Source of the DNA: Trema orientale
Lineage: Eukaryota > Streptophyta > Magnoliopsida > Rosales > Cannabaceae
Assembly: GCA_002914845.1 (NCBI GenBank)
Contig: JXTC01000395.1
Location: 231,120 to 295,119, forward strand
Reading direction: 5' to 3'
Length of the DNA stretch: 64,000 bases
Shown here: piece by piece, positions 1 through 10,814 of the stretch
Layout of the letters: every line of letters begins with the position of its first letter
Numbering within the stretch: the first letter of the stretch is position 1
Position numbers and translations under genes: made by a program
Notes under the pieces: model-generated
The model's database searches: none
What the model saw: only the letters and a program-made list of their open reading frames with translations
What the model was told of the DNA's origin: nothing

Positions 1-164
1 GAACACCTTGAGATGAAACCATCAAATCTGCAGCACACGTAGCAGGTAAGTAAAAAGAACGAAGTTTACATGAACGGAACTCAATCAAGCAAATACAGGT
101 AGCAGGTAAAATCAGCATATTTTATCTTGGAGGTAACCGGTCACAAGTTAAAAGATAATATAAT

Positions 165-470
165 CAAACCAAGTTCAATTGAGGTTCCCAAAGATAATGA
201 AAGCCCACATTCAAATTCTCCTCTGTTTGGTATAGGAGGAGAGTTTGCTGAATCAATCGTAATAGAGAAGACAATTGCACCAAACCCAGTTCAATAGAGG
301 TCCCAAAGATAATGGAAAGCCCAGATTCAAATTCTCCTTTGTTTGGTATAGGAGGAGAGTTTGATAATCAATCATAAGTGAAAAGCCAATTGCACGTAAC
401 CCAGTTCAATTCAGGTCCAAAAGATGATGAAAAACTTCGATTCAAACTCTCCTCGGTTCGAAGTGGAGAA
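165..470. repeat. Three degenerate tandem repeats, period about 117 bp
   Basis: Copies begin near 165, 282 and 398, each opening with a version of AACCCAGTTCAAT and containing CAAATTCTCCT and GGAGGAGAGTTTG (third copy more diverged). They lie in what is probably the first intron of the partial gene at the left edge. No open frame runs through them. Confidence 0.75.
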
Positions 471-861
471 AACAAACTACGAGATAGGGGATGAAAACAA
501 TATAAGCATTGGGAGAACCCTTTAGCACACTGGGGAAAAATTAAACAAATAAAACAGAATAAGTTACCAGATATCTAAGAGTCAATAAGACCCAATATAA
601 GAGTATCGAATTTACTTGAAATTATGAATAACTTGAGAATCGAATTCTCAAAAATCAGACTAAAGGAAATAAATGCTATTACCATGACTATTTCAGCAAA
701 AGTAAAGAATTCAGCTCAACTAAACAACGTAAACCGTTCGAGTTCAGTTTACAAAATTATACAAAAACACCAAATAAAATTCCAACATTTCGATTCTACC
801 CATTATTCATCAACCTATAAAAAATCAAATAAAGCCACAAAAAAGGAAGAAAAGAAAAGAG

Positions 862-881
862 AGAGAGAGAGAGAGAGAGAG
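862..881. repeat. GA microsatellite
   Basis: A run of about ten GA units directly next to the predicted donor of the exon ending at 885; on the coding strand it is a CT tract at the start of the intron. Confidence 0.85.
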
Positions 882-884
882 TAC

Positions 885-1069
885 CCATTAGAAGTTGCAG
901 ATAAGTGATTGGAACTCAACCATCGGCGAGAAGAGAAGCGATAGCAAATTGGAGAAGAATTCCGCGGAACTGGAAAAATGGAAGCTTGCCGAGCCGAGAA
1001 ACCGAACGAACCGGAATAAAGTAGAGACTGTGAAAGAGTGACCGTACAACCAGTTGAAGCCATAACCAT
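885..1069 (-). CDS. First exon of a putative plastid-targeted protein (partial gene)
   Basis: The minus strand reads an open exon of about 60 codons starting at an ATG at 1069 (second ATG, MASTG context, at 1063). The peptide is rich in Ser, Arg, Thr and Ala, poor in acidic residues, and begins MASTGCTVTL, which is how chloroplast transit peptides look. It ends at a plausible GTACTC donor just left of 885 (phase 2), followed by a GA microsatellite in the intron. A possible second exon is the open stretch 27-1, behind a TGCTGCAG acceptor, which would restore the frame; the rest lies outside the window. The region 1070-1560 would be the 5' UTR and promoter. I do not recognise the mature protein, so no function is given. 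The longer overlapping frame through 1557 looks like UTR read-through. Confidence 0.45.
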
Positions 1070-1893
1070 AGCTGATGCTGATGCTGATTCTGATGCTTCA
1101 AGCTCCCAAACTTGAAGGACCCGTAAAGTTCTAACCTACTCATGCAGCCTCCCTCCAAAACTAAGCTAAACCCTTTAGCCGCCTTCACCTCAGTCTCTGG
1201 GTTCACTTGCCCGCAACTGAGCCAAAGCTCATCACAAATGTCAAAAATCTTCTCACCATAACCAAAAAAATAAAAAATAAAAAAAAATCCCCTCAAATCA
1301 AAATTATGGTTTGTTTGTTTGTTTGTTTTTTTTTTTTTTTTGGATAAGGAGATTAACAGAGAGAGGAAAAAAAAAATCCCAAACTGTCGAATTGAATGGG
1401 TTGGGTTCTTATCTTTGTGGTGGAGAGAGGAAAATGAGTCCGCCGGTGGAGGGTGGGGCGGACCATTCCATAATCCGTAGAGCATAAGGCTGTGTTTGGG
1501 AACACACAAGCTAATCGTGTGGCCCCTGAGCTTTGATGACGTGGAGTCTTCCAGCAAGCGGGTGACGACACTTGGACTGATTTATGCCATGCTTCGCTGC
1601 TCCAAAATTTTTCACAATTTTTTTAATTATTATTTTTCATTTTTTGTATGGTCGAATGATTTTGCCATGCCAACATAAGTATTGAAACTTTTTTTCTTCA
1701 TATTGATTTGACCCACTTGAAGATTTTGGGTCTTTTAGCCATGTAAGTGTAACATCACATATGTAAAAAAACAAGATGAAAGTGTACAAATGATTCTAGA
1801 ATAGTGGAAATTTCTAGATGGTCCACTATTTTTCTATTTCTTTGTTTCGGTAACGAACTCTACAATCCAATTCAATATATATTTTGGGTCTTA

Positions 1894-2299
1894 GGCTATA
1901 TTTGGTGGAAGGGAGGGAAGAACGGAAGGAATATGACATATATTACAGAGGAAGGAGAAGTAATAAAGAAAGTACATCATTCTTTTTTATTGTGTTTGGT
2001 ACGAGAAGAAGGAGAGAAGACCAAAATCCTCTCCATTATTTAATAAGAGGGAAAGGTGGAAAGAATGAAAAGATTTATAGTTAGAATAACTACTGACAAC
2101 TTGAGTGGACATCTTCTTTCTAAAATTTCTCTAATTTTGGAAGAATTAAAAGTTGGTTAAAATTAAGGATTTGAAATCCTTTGTCTAATCTCTTCCTCCT
2201 AAAATTCCTCGTACCAAACAACCATCATACTCTAAATCTATCTAATAATCCCCTCACATCTTTCTTTCCTTCCACTTCTCCCTCCTACCAAATACACCC
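1894..2299. mobile_element. Harbinger/Tourist-like MITE
   Basis: The unit is 406 bp with terminal inverted repeats: the left end reads GGCTATATTTGGTGGAAGG and the right end is the inverted GGGTGTATTTGGTAGGAGG. It is flanked by TTA on both sides (1891-1893 and 2300-2302), the target duplication of PIF/Harbinger elements. No transposase is encoded; the short open frames inside are chance. Confidence 0.7.
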
Positions 2300-2302
2300 T
2301 TA

Positions 2303-2482
2303 ATATTAAAAAATAAAATAACATTCAATTTTTCCTATTGTAAAGAACTACATTGGTATTGAAGCCAAATGTAAAATAAAGGTTGCTTTACTTGGTATTT
2401 TATTTTTCTTCTATCTTCCTTCTTCTTTTTCTAATCTGCATGAGAGGGAGATTTTTTTGAATCTTTCTCTTTGGTGGGAGGG

Positions 2483-2517
<35 letters not shown>

Positions 2518-3182
2518 CGAATAAGCTTTCCATTCGGGGAAGACATAATTCCATTCAAATTTAGTTACATAGTGGTTTTAGCTATTCTACTCAAATCTTG
2601 ATTTGTGGTAGTTTTGGGTTTCTTTTTTGTTTTTTGTTATTTTAGTCCACCCAGTTCTATATTTAGAGCTATGATGGTTTTGGATGGATTTTATGTTTTT
2701 TTATCATTTTAGTGTAGTTACCATTCATGTTGATATAATTTCTTACCCATATTTGGATATATAGATAATGTCATATAGTATTTGGATTCGAAATGAGAGA
2801 CACTAGTAACAGAAGTTGAGTGAATGGTCATATAAGTGAGTCAATAGAAGCAAAGAGCTCTATAGAGTTCTATTGAAGTGCACAACAACTGTGATCTATA
2901 CGACTCCCCTTATTTTGAGTCAATTTTACAAGGATTTTAGTGTACAAAATTCCTATTCATTGATTTTAATTATTTATTTATTACGGATATCTACTTTGTA
3001 TTTAAATTTTCTTTCATGGATATTGTTATTTTCATTATGAATGAAGGCATTTTTCCTTCTCAAAAGCATTTATTTTCCTAAAAGAAAAGACTTCTTTACA
3101 AAAAGTGTACATAGACTCTTGTTGTTTAAGTATGCTGGGATTTGCTTAAATAAACGAAGAATGTAATTTTTATAAAGAATAA
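2303..3182. other. AT-rich intergenic DNA, no gene seen
   Basis: Contains a long poly-T run (about 2487-2518) and scattered T-rich tracts. No frame, splice pattern or repeat boundary could be supported here. Confidence 0.6.
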
Positions 3183-3355
3183 TGTTAGGTATTCCAAAAT
3201 TTGTATCAAAATTTTGATACCAACACATATGGCTGTGAATTACCATTATTCAATTAGTGAATATGATTAATTTATTTGTGGTAAATTCTAATATACCAAT
3301 TGAATAATGACAACTTATATACCACATGTATTGATATTAAAAATTTGGTAACAAT
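3183..3355. mobile_element. Short palindromic MITE
   Basis: The two halves are imperfect inverted copies: the left half carries ACACATATGG and ATTATTCAATT, the right half the inverted ACATGTATTG and AATTGAATAAT. The ends (CCAAAATTTG and AAAATTTGG) also pair. There is no coding capacity. Exact ends and target duplication were not resolved. Confidence 0.55.
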
Positions 3356-3771
3356 CTTCGTACACATAGCATCAATCTTTTTATAAAATAAGTAGCATGA
3401 TTTTCAAAATATAATATTAATTGCATGATCTCAAAGTGAAATAAAGAATATGTAATTTAAAATAACATATAACTGAATTTGATGTAATAAATTATATCTG
3501 AAAAAAGATGTAATTATATAAGGATAGCTAGTACAATAATTTTTTTCTTAATTCTCCGTCAATAGAGAAATCAATTTTGATTTTTATCTAATGATTAAAA
3601 AATAAATGTTATCATTTAGTCTATATTAGAATTTATTCCAACGTATTTAATTGTAAACGTTGGATGGAAATCTGAAAACTAAAATTAATTTTTCTAGGAT
3701 AAAAAAAGGTTTCTACTGAACTCGTTCCCTTATATAAATGTTGCATATTGGTAGATACGTATAAAATTGTG

Positions 3772-6700
3772 CTATTGGGGGAGTTTGGCAATCCAGCCAT
3801 CTTGATCAATGAACGATGATCTGGAATACTCATCATTGATCAGCGAATCACTAAGCTTCTTTTCCCATGCAACGCGCTTGGAAGTGTCGGACCCTGGTCC
3901 TTTACAATCAACCTCGGCATACGTAAACTTATCCCTAATTAGATCACAAAAAAAAAAATGTTATAATTAACTAACAGTACATCATATATATATATATATA
4001 TTTACGGGTACTGCTTATTTTTCTTTCACCTATATAATTATTTTACTCAATTAAAATTAATCGTGCATGTCTTTTCATAATAAAAATTAAAAAAAAACCT
4101 ACAAATAAGTAAAAAAAAAATTACCTATTGAATTGGTATATATATATATCTTACAACAACGGATGTAGATCAAGGTTATCAATTGGCGCAAATCACATAA
4201 TGTTAAGACATTTTTTTGTCCTTAGCAAAATTACGTACGCTACTAATTAATTTATTAATAAATAGAGTGCATGTAACTTACTCTTCGCCTTGGTGAAGCC
4301 AAGCATCCCAACCTTGAGGAGCTACGATGGAACCTAAATCAGTTCCATGAAATATGACTCGAGAATAAGCTCCATAAGCTCTTCCCAGCAGCACTTGGCC
4401 ACTCCCGAAAACCGAACCTTGTCTGAATACAAACCCACCGGGATCACTAGGCGATGCTCGACCTTGTGCTGTTATATATCCCACATTAGTCTCTGGTACC
4501 ATCCCAACTGTCACATTTATCCATGAGTTCTGCATGCATTTATATATTTAGTCATTAATAATTGATACAAAATCATGTCTGCTCTCATATAGGATTAATA
4601 TTGATTTGTTAGGATCCATATATTATTCCAAGAATTGTGTTTTTTCAGTAATCAAACTTTAATTTCAATAGGATTAATAGTCTTTAAAACGCTGTATCAG
4701 TAGTCCCTTTAACATGATCTTTCGCCAATTTTCTACCCAAAAAAAAGAAAAAAGAAAGCGTTTAACTAGTACTAGTCCGTAATATGTCATTTTCTTTTTC
4801 CCATTACAAAGTGACGAAAATTGTGCTCTTATGAACTAATGGTATGGCTCTAACTTTAAAAGTAATGATCAATGACATTGATTTTTATCAAAATTTAGGA
4901 CCAATAAAACAATTAATTAATTAGTGTCAAATGATCAATGACATTGACTTTTATCAAAATTTAGGACCAATAAAAAAAATTAATTAATTAGTGTCTACTT
5001 ACGTTCAATCCAACTATATCTACTTCATTATAACTAGTTAGTAGGCTTAATTTCTACGAGCAGTTTGTACGGCCCACAAAAAACAAAGGAGAAAAGAACA
5101 CAACTACCTCAAAAAGAAAATGATAACACAAGAATATTCTTTGTAGTACTAATTACCATTACGTATCTATTTATTATAATTAACATTACCTCGTAATAAG
5201 ATTGAGCATAACCAAAAATAAAGTCCATGGCTCCTTCAATGTAACAATTTTCGAAATAATGGCGACCCGTTACATCCCACAATGTATCTTGAAGACCTAG
5301 GAATCCACATTCGAAAAATGCGGATTTATCACCATAAATTCTCGCTGCCACTGCCTGTGTCACGTTAGAATTGCTCCCAATGCCATCGTTCCAAGAAAAA
5401 TCACGTACAGCCCGATTGTAGGAGTTCTGCATATATAGGAGTTTTCACCATATATTTCGTGAGTAATATTTAGATAAAACGACAATATGTCAAAACATAA
5501 TCATATGAAAAATATGAAATAAAATAAGCGATGTTGAAATGGCATATATACCCTATCAATTATTAACCCTAAAACAATCCATGACCGCCTAATCTCATAT
5601 TTTTTTTTTAAAGGGTAAAGTATAGATACTTTATAACTAGAGCTAATTAACCAGAGCGACTGAACTGTAATACGGAAGTACTTAGTGAATAGGCCACTCC
5701 ACTCACAACTAAGCACAAAATGAAATGAAAAGCGCCACATAATCTCTTGCATGTATTTAATTATGTATTTAATTATAATCTCTTGCATATATATTGAGCT
5801 AGCTAATACTTATGAGAAGTGCGTTTTATCTATAATATTATAATTATTCAGACCTTGAAAGAAATGGCCTTGGCAACGACATTATTTGGGTAGGACGAGA
5901 ATGTAGCGCTCGTATCTGTACTTTCATGGTCGTTAAATGCAATAATCGTCTGTTCACGACCTTTTCCTTCAAGGTAAATATATGGCTTTTCCGGAGGAAT
6001 AGTTACCTTCTCTCTGCAGTAGCTAAACATTGATAATCAATATTAAGGTTAAATAAAATCACATATATGAAAAAATTTACACATATCTATTTATGGGCAC
6101 CAATCTAGTAGATATTTTCTATTTTTGTTAATTATCTATCATATTATTGTTTTGTTCAATTAAGATTCATGATGCACATCTTTGAAGTTTTTTAATGGTA
6201 AAAGGTAGTTAAAAAATCATTAAATAATATTATTTATTGTTATTATTTTTTTTTCCAACAACTCAAATTATGATAGTCGTTAGATAAAAGATCCAACGGC
6301 TAAAAACAAAATTATAACTAGTTAAAAAAAAAATTGGATTATGGCCTTTATGTACATATATGCATGCACAAAGATATACTTCATAAAGCTTATTTATACA
6401 TTAATCGATTAACATTGCTAATATAACAACGTACGTATCTATATATATATATGTATAATATATATAGGTTGCCAATCCGGTAGGTACTTTTTTTTTTTAC
6501 CTATGTATAGGTATTTTTTTTATCTGTTTGATCACCATCTAATAGTGATCCAACGACTATAATGATGTGTATGAAAAAACGTGCATCATTAATGTTATTT
6601 CTCTTTATTCTTTTTTATTATAAAAAAATGTGCATGATAAATTTTAATTGACCAAAATAATATCTATGTATAGATAAAAAAAGAAAAAAAACCTACTGGA

Positions 6701-7046
6701 TTGCTGCTCACATATATATATATATATTTATATATATGATGTAGTATACTCACGTGTATATGCCTGAAGAAATTTGGACTTTTATCCAATTGTTGTTGCC
6801 GAGAGGTACGGAATCAATGGCTGCTTGTATAGTATTGAAATTTCCATAGCCATTCTTATCAACAGTGATGATATTCATGATGGTCGGTGCTACTTTCAAA
6901 TCGTCCCTCACATTTTCATACTTTGAACTACGATATTGATCTTCTTCGATGCCAAGGAAAACCTCCGAAGTGACAACTTTGTCAATACTCAATAACATAA
7001 AAACAAAATTAAGATCAAATAATAGAGGAATAATCAGAGGCTGCAT
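3772..7046 (-). CDS. Pectinesterase A, group without PRO domain (5 exons, 366 aa)
   Basis: Secreted pectin methylesterase, a cell-wall enzyme that removes methyl esters from homogalacturonan. Exons on the minus strand: 7046-6754, 6013-5854, 5426-5190, 4529-4282, 3934-3772; all introns are GT-AG and the frame closes at a TAG (3774-3772). The protein opens with a hydrophobic signal peptide (about residues 1-27), then the family sequence [19 protein letters not shown]; there is no PMEI domain. Active-site motifs are present: QAVAAR (motif II Gln), GLQDTLWD (Gln and acid/base Asp), DFIFG (nucleophile Asp), ITAQGR, and LLGRAY (motif V Arg, with Tyr where many family members have Trp). Length is normal for a PRO-less PME. 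It is the only member of this array with the canonical motif II Gln. A TATA box lies about 100 bp upstream of the ATG. Intron 1 (740 bp) holds MITEs. Confidence 0.93.
4865..4996. repeat. 66-bp tandem duplication in intron 3 of pectinesterase A
   Basis: Two adjacent near-identical copies (4865-4930 and 4931-4996), each starting ATGATCAATGACATTGA and ending in AATTAATTAGTGTC. They differ at only a few positions, so the event is recent. Confidence 0.85.
6091..6350. mobile_element. Degenerate MITE in intron 1 of pectinesterase A
   Basis: The left end GGGCACCAATCTAGTAG resembles the ends of the better preserved MITE at 6469-6709; the right end ATTGGATTATGGCC is a decayed inverted match. Internal AT-rich text also resembles that family. 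Boundaries are approximate. Confidence 0.4.
6469..6709. mobile_element. MITE (family shared with intron 1 of pectinesterase D)
   Basis: About 240 bp with inverted ends: left GTTGCCAATCCGGTAGGT, right ACCTACTGGATTGCTGC, plus an inner inverted ACCTATGTATAGGTA / TATCTATGTATAGAT pair. The same layout and similar sequence recur at 49711-49950 and 50152-50391. It lies inside intron 1 of pectinesterase A. Confidence 0.7.
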
Positions 7047-7146
7047 ATTTATAATATTTTGGTAATTTGGACCTTGTAATATTGTTCGGTCGATCCTGCC
7101 TTGTAGGCTTAGGACCGGTGGTGTAAATTTAAGAAGATAGCATATT

Positions 7147-7152
7147 TATATA
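7147..7152 (-). promoter_or_regulatory. TATA box of pectinesterase A
   Basis: TATATA within CTATATAAATATG on the minus strand, about 100 bp upstream of the ATG at 7046. Genes C and D have TATATA at 95 and 99 bp from their ATGs. Confidence 0.55.
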
Positions 7153-7750
7153 GAGAAACCATGAATGGTTGCATGCATCATTTAACAAGTTTTCTTTCTT
7201 TCTTTCTTTTTTTTTTTTTTTGAAAGGGTATCATGTAACATGTTAGAAAATTGATAAATAGCTTTTTCTTTTATAATTAATGTCATTACGTATGAAGTCT
7301 GAAGATATCCAATACTGTTTCTAAAAAAGGTAATCAAAATCTAGCACTCAAATATTTTTCTTGTTTTGCTAAAAACCAAAATCCAGCATTCATATGAAAG
7401 GAAATCATTGCTAATTATATATTTGTGTATAAGAGAAAGCTGTTTCATTGTCTTATTGTTGCGTCAAAATTTAAACCTGGCTGGTACTTGAGACTCGTTG
7501 GACAGCTCCTGCTTCAGGGAGTCTTAAGTAAAAAAATTGATGCCACGGTTCGTTGTGGAGAGAATTTTATTGGAGTTGGGCGGTGTTTTTCGTGACCAGG
7601 AAGGGTTGTGATGGCAGCCTTCTCCGAATGGCTCGCTGGGAGTTTCTCCGTTGAGATGGCAGAACTCCTTGCTTTTAAAGGACTCAATAACATGGCGCTC
7701 CAACAGAATTTGTTAGTTTTAGTGGTACGCGGAATGTGATGCGCTCAAAG

Positions 7751-9996
7751 TGTAATAACTCAGTTTTTGTAAGGGTAAAACAGTCATTTGACCATGTAAA
7801 ATTAAAAAGAAAAATAAATTAAATATATATACATACGCACACCTCTCTCTCTCTCCCTCCCATCGACCCTCTCTCCCTCGTCTCTCTCTGTCTCTCGGCC
7901 GCGCACCATCGAAGGGGAGCCGCCCCGCCTCCAGCCACTGTCCAACTGCAGGGACCGCCGGCGGACCTCGCCAGCACCGCGCTGAGTTTGTCGCCGACCA
8001 CCAGATGCCGCTGGAGAAGCCCACCGGAGCCGGAGAAGAGAAAGCGGCTGCGGAGGAGTTTTCGTCACCGGCGAAGATTCCGGCCACCATTTAACCTCAA
8101 ACTGGGTTCGTTGGATTCGTATCATCACAAGGATCGTAAAGGTATATATTTCATGATCCCATTTTGCCCGGATTGAAAGTTACCAATTTAGGGGATTTTG
8201 AGTTTCGAATTTTAGTTTTCGATCCGACCATTAAATTTCGTTTTTGTTGTCATTTTTGGAATGTACTCGGAAAATGGAGAAGTTTGATATATATATTTAC
8301 TATATTTGGTGACCGACACGAAAATCAATATCTAACAGCTTAGATTTTATCTAGTTTTGTGTGTCACCGGTCCGGTGTTGGTCTGGACCCGAATTGGTCG
8401 AGTTATATGTTTAACTTAGCTATTTTGGATATTAGGAATTCAACGAAGAAGTCTGTTTGTTGATTTGAAGCTTCGTTGAGAAGTTAGTTTTTCTCAAGTG
8501 AGCGATCGAGGGCGTGGAATTGGCTTCTGATCCTCCGAGCGATCGTCTAATCGGCAACTTGAGGATCCAATAGCGTGGCATCGCTATTCTAGTGAGGTAA
8601 GGATTCTATTACCTCTGTTTTACATCATTTTTGATTAAAACTTACTTTCTGCAACACATGATGACGAACATGATTTTTGAACTGTTTTGGATATATGTGA
8701 TGGAATTGAATTGTATTATATATACTAGATTGCTCTGGGATCTTTCTGAGTACGGGTTATTTTTGGATATGTTAAAATAGGACCGTTATGCTGCCCATTT
8801 TTCTATAAAACTTAATTAACTATTTTATTAAAAACCAGAGCATCATTTGAACTTAAATTACTACATGGCTACTTTTATACATCAGTTCAGAGTATACGTG
8901 TCATAGGATCGCACATGAGTCTCAGGTTAGCATTATGGGGCTTTTACAGTGTGGCGCTGCAGCCCCACCGACGGTGCAGAGTCCGTGAACCTGCGCGGTC
9001 TGATTACCTCCCTATTTGGTAGTCGTAGGTAATGCAGTTGTCCCTCCAGATTTGGTAGGCGACACATGGGTGTCCCCTCTGGTTATGGGCTAGGGGTCAG
9101 GCAAGCTGTATGACACACATAGTACCAACACCCTGGTTTCTATTGATGAGAGGTGGTGAACTCATGGGTATGAGTGGAGTTGTATCATGTATTTGCAGAC
9201 TGATTGATTTTTCAGATATTATGTTTTCTGTATAACGATATATATGTATGTGCATACGGATTATCAGTTTTGGATATTTTATGAATATATGCACATATAG
9301 TTTTGCAAAGGTATTTTGGATTAAACTAACTATGCAGGGGCTTTCCATCACTAAAAAGGCTTTAAAACGAGGTAACAATTTTTCTACTGAGCTTTCGAAC
9401 TCACCCCCCTTCTATTTTTCCCCCCTTTCGGGTGGTTCATTCAAATTAGTTGTCTCGTTGGCTAGCCGAGCCGCTTGGCTTACGCTCAGGGTCCGATCCC
9501 TCTTCGGTTGGTCCTTATACCTTGTTTTATTTTTCTTCATGTCTAACTGTTTAGCCAAGTATCTTGTTTCTGTTAAGTGATTGTATGAGGATGTATTTAT
9601 TACTATTTGAGGATTTGGTATATAAATAGGACACTATGATTCCCAAAGAGCATACTTTCAAAGTTTTAAGTACTTGAAAATTTGATTAACTTTGTAAATC
9701 AATTCTTGGACTTTCCGACTTAAGGTTTGCGAACTTTATTTTAATCAACATTAAAGTCTTTGTCACACCAAGTTTTCTTACAAATTAATTATGTTGTATT
9801 GAATTTTAATTGGTATATTTTCTTAATAAATTAAACTAAGGATGGGCTCTTTCTTGTTTATAATTTATGAAGATTCAGGGACTAAAATAAAATATCTAAG
9901 TACTTGCTTTTATCCGAATTTTGTAAAACTCTTTATTTATATTAATTTACACTCAAAATTACCAAAAGTCACGGCCTAAGATTTTGGGTTGTGACA
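7751..9996 (+). mobile_element. Solo-LTR-like unit (2246 bp), copy 1
   Basis: Begins TGTAATAACTCAG and ends GGTTGTGACA, with TG and CA termini, flanked by the perfect 5-bp target duplication CAAAG (7746-7750 and 9997-10001). It sits inside an RNase H remnant whose sequence resumes after it. The first 350 bp contain a CT tract and a strikingly GC-rich block (7840-8090). No protein domain was recognised in any frame, so a solo LTR or a non-autonomous LTR element is the best reading. A related unit lies inverted at 10815-13047. Confidence 0.8.
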
Positions 9997-10200
9997 CAAA
10001 GTACGCAGTCTGAAGATTTGAATTCTATTTACACACAAATTACCAAAAGTCATGGCCTAAAATATCTAAGTACTTGCTTTTATCCAAATTTTGTAAAACT
10101 CTTTATTTATATTAATTTACACTCAAAATTACCAAAAGTCACGGCCTAAGATTTTAGGTCGTGACACAAAGTACGCAGTCTGAAGATTTGAATTCTATTT
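9889..10200. repeat. 170-bp-period direct repeat spanning the LTR end and its flank
   Basis: The block AATATCTAAGTACTTGC through GATTTGAATTCTATTT occurs at 9889-10030 and again at 10059-10200. Each copy contains the last about 108 bp of the LTR-like unit, the CAAAG target duplication and about 33 bp of flank. The duplication therefore happened after the insertion. Confidence 0.85.
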
Positions 10201-10450
10201 TGCCTTTCTCAACTAATATTGCTCTTGTTAACCTTACCTTGATGTGAAGTCACTTTTTTCTAATTGTGGCTCTTGTCATTTTTTTTGTCAGTCCGGAAAC
10301 GAAGTGGCCTATCAATTAGCTAATATGACACTTATTTCCTCCCAGTGATAAAATACATGTTGTTTCTTTGCCTTTCTCTATTGCGTCGTTTGTAATTAGT
10401 GACTATTGGTAATTAAAAGGCATTATTTCCTTTCAAATAAAAGAAAGATA

Positions 10451-10814
10451 AATAAATAAACCTGCCTTAATATGTCAATCTATGATTCAAAATAATTAGA
10501 GCACGAAGCTGGAACGCTTCACGGGGAGTTAAAATTTGAAGAGCATACTATATTTTCTTTTATGGTAACATTAAGGACCCAAAATGTATATACAAAATAT
10601 ATTGTGAACATATACATAATAATGTATCATTGATTTTAATGCGTCATGATTATTGAAATATAGAGCCTCACTACTTACATAAATATGTGGCTAAAAAAAA
10701 TTGTGTGTTTTATATGTCTCAAGTATTATTTTTTTAAGGGATAGAAGATGACTATTGAGTTTAGTTTTGTCCACCAAATTAACAATTATATATGAGTTCT
10801 TTTTATTGTATAAT
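10451..10814. other. AT-rich spacer, no gene seen
   Basis: Between the end of the RNase H remnant and the second LTR-like unit. It includes the ATAAT target site (10810-10814). No coding or structured element was recognised. Confidence 0.55.

Larger units (their letters stand above)
7490..10450 (+). pseudogene. LINE RNase H remnant, split by an LTR-like insertion
   Basis: Fragments of the C-terminal RNase H domain of a plant LINE ORF2 lie on both sides of the 7751-9996 insertion. Left (about 7490-7750): IDATVRCGENFIGVG and SVEMAELLAFKG, carrying the first Asp and the Glu of the RNase H active site. Right (10002-10370): SGNEVAYQLANMTL, the usual C-terminal helix. There are stops and frameshifts, so it is dead. 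A short A-rich tract near 10440 may be the 3' tail. Such sequences also occur as decayed host RNase H genes; the LINE reading is the commoner one. Confidence 0.65.

Noticed and set aside
165..470. Direct repeats considered as a CRISPR array
   Set aside because: Repeats are about 117 bp, degenerate and without uniform spacers; the genome is a plant.
916..1557. Long minus-strand frame of 213 codons at the left edge
   Set aside because: It overlaps the transit-peptide-like exon in another frame, runs through T-rich low-complexity text, and has no recognisable domain.
7719..8176. Several overlapping frames of 60-123 codons on both strands
   Set aside because: They arise because the GC-rich block of the LTR-like unit lacks stops; composition is repetitive Arg/Glu/Gly and no family is recognised.
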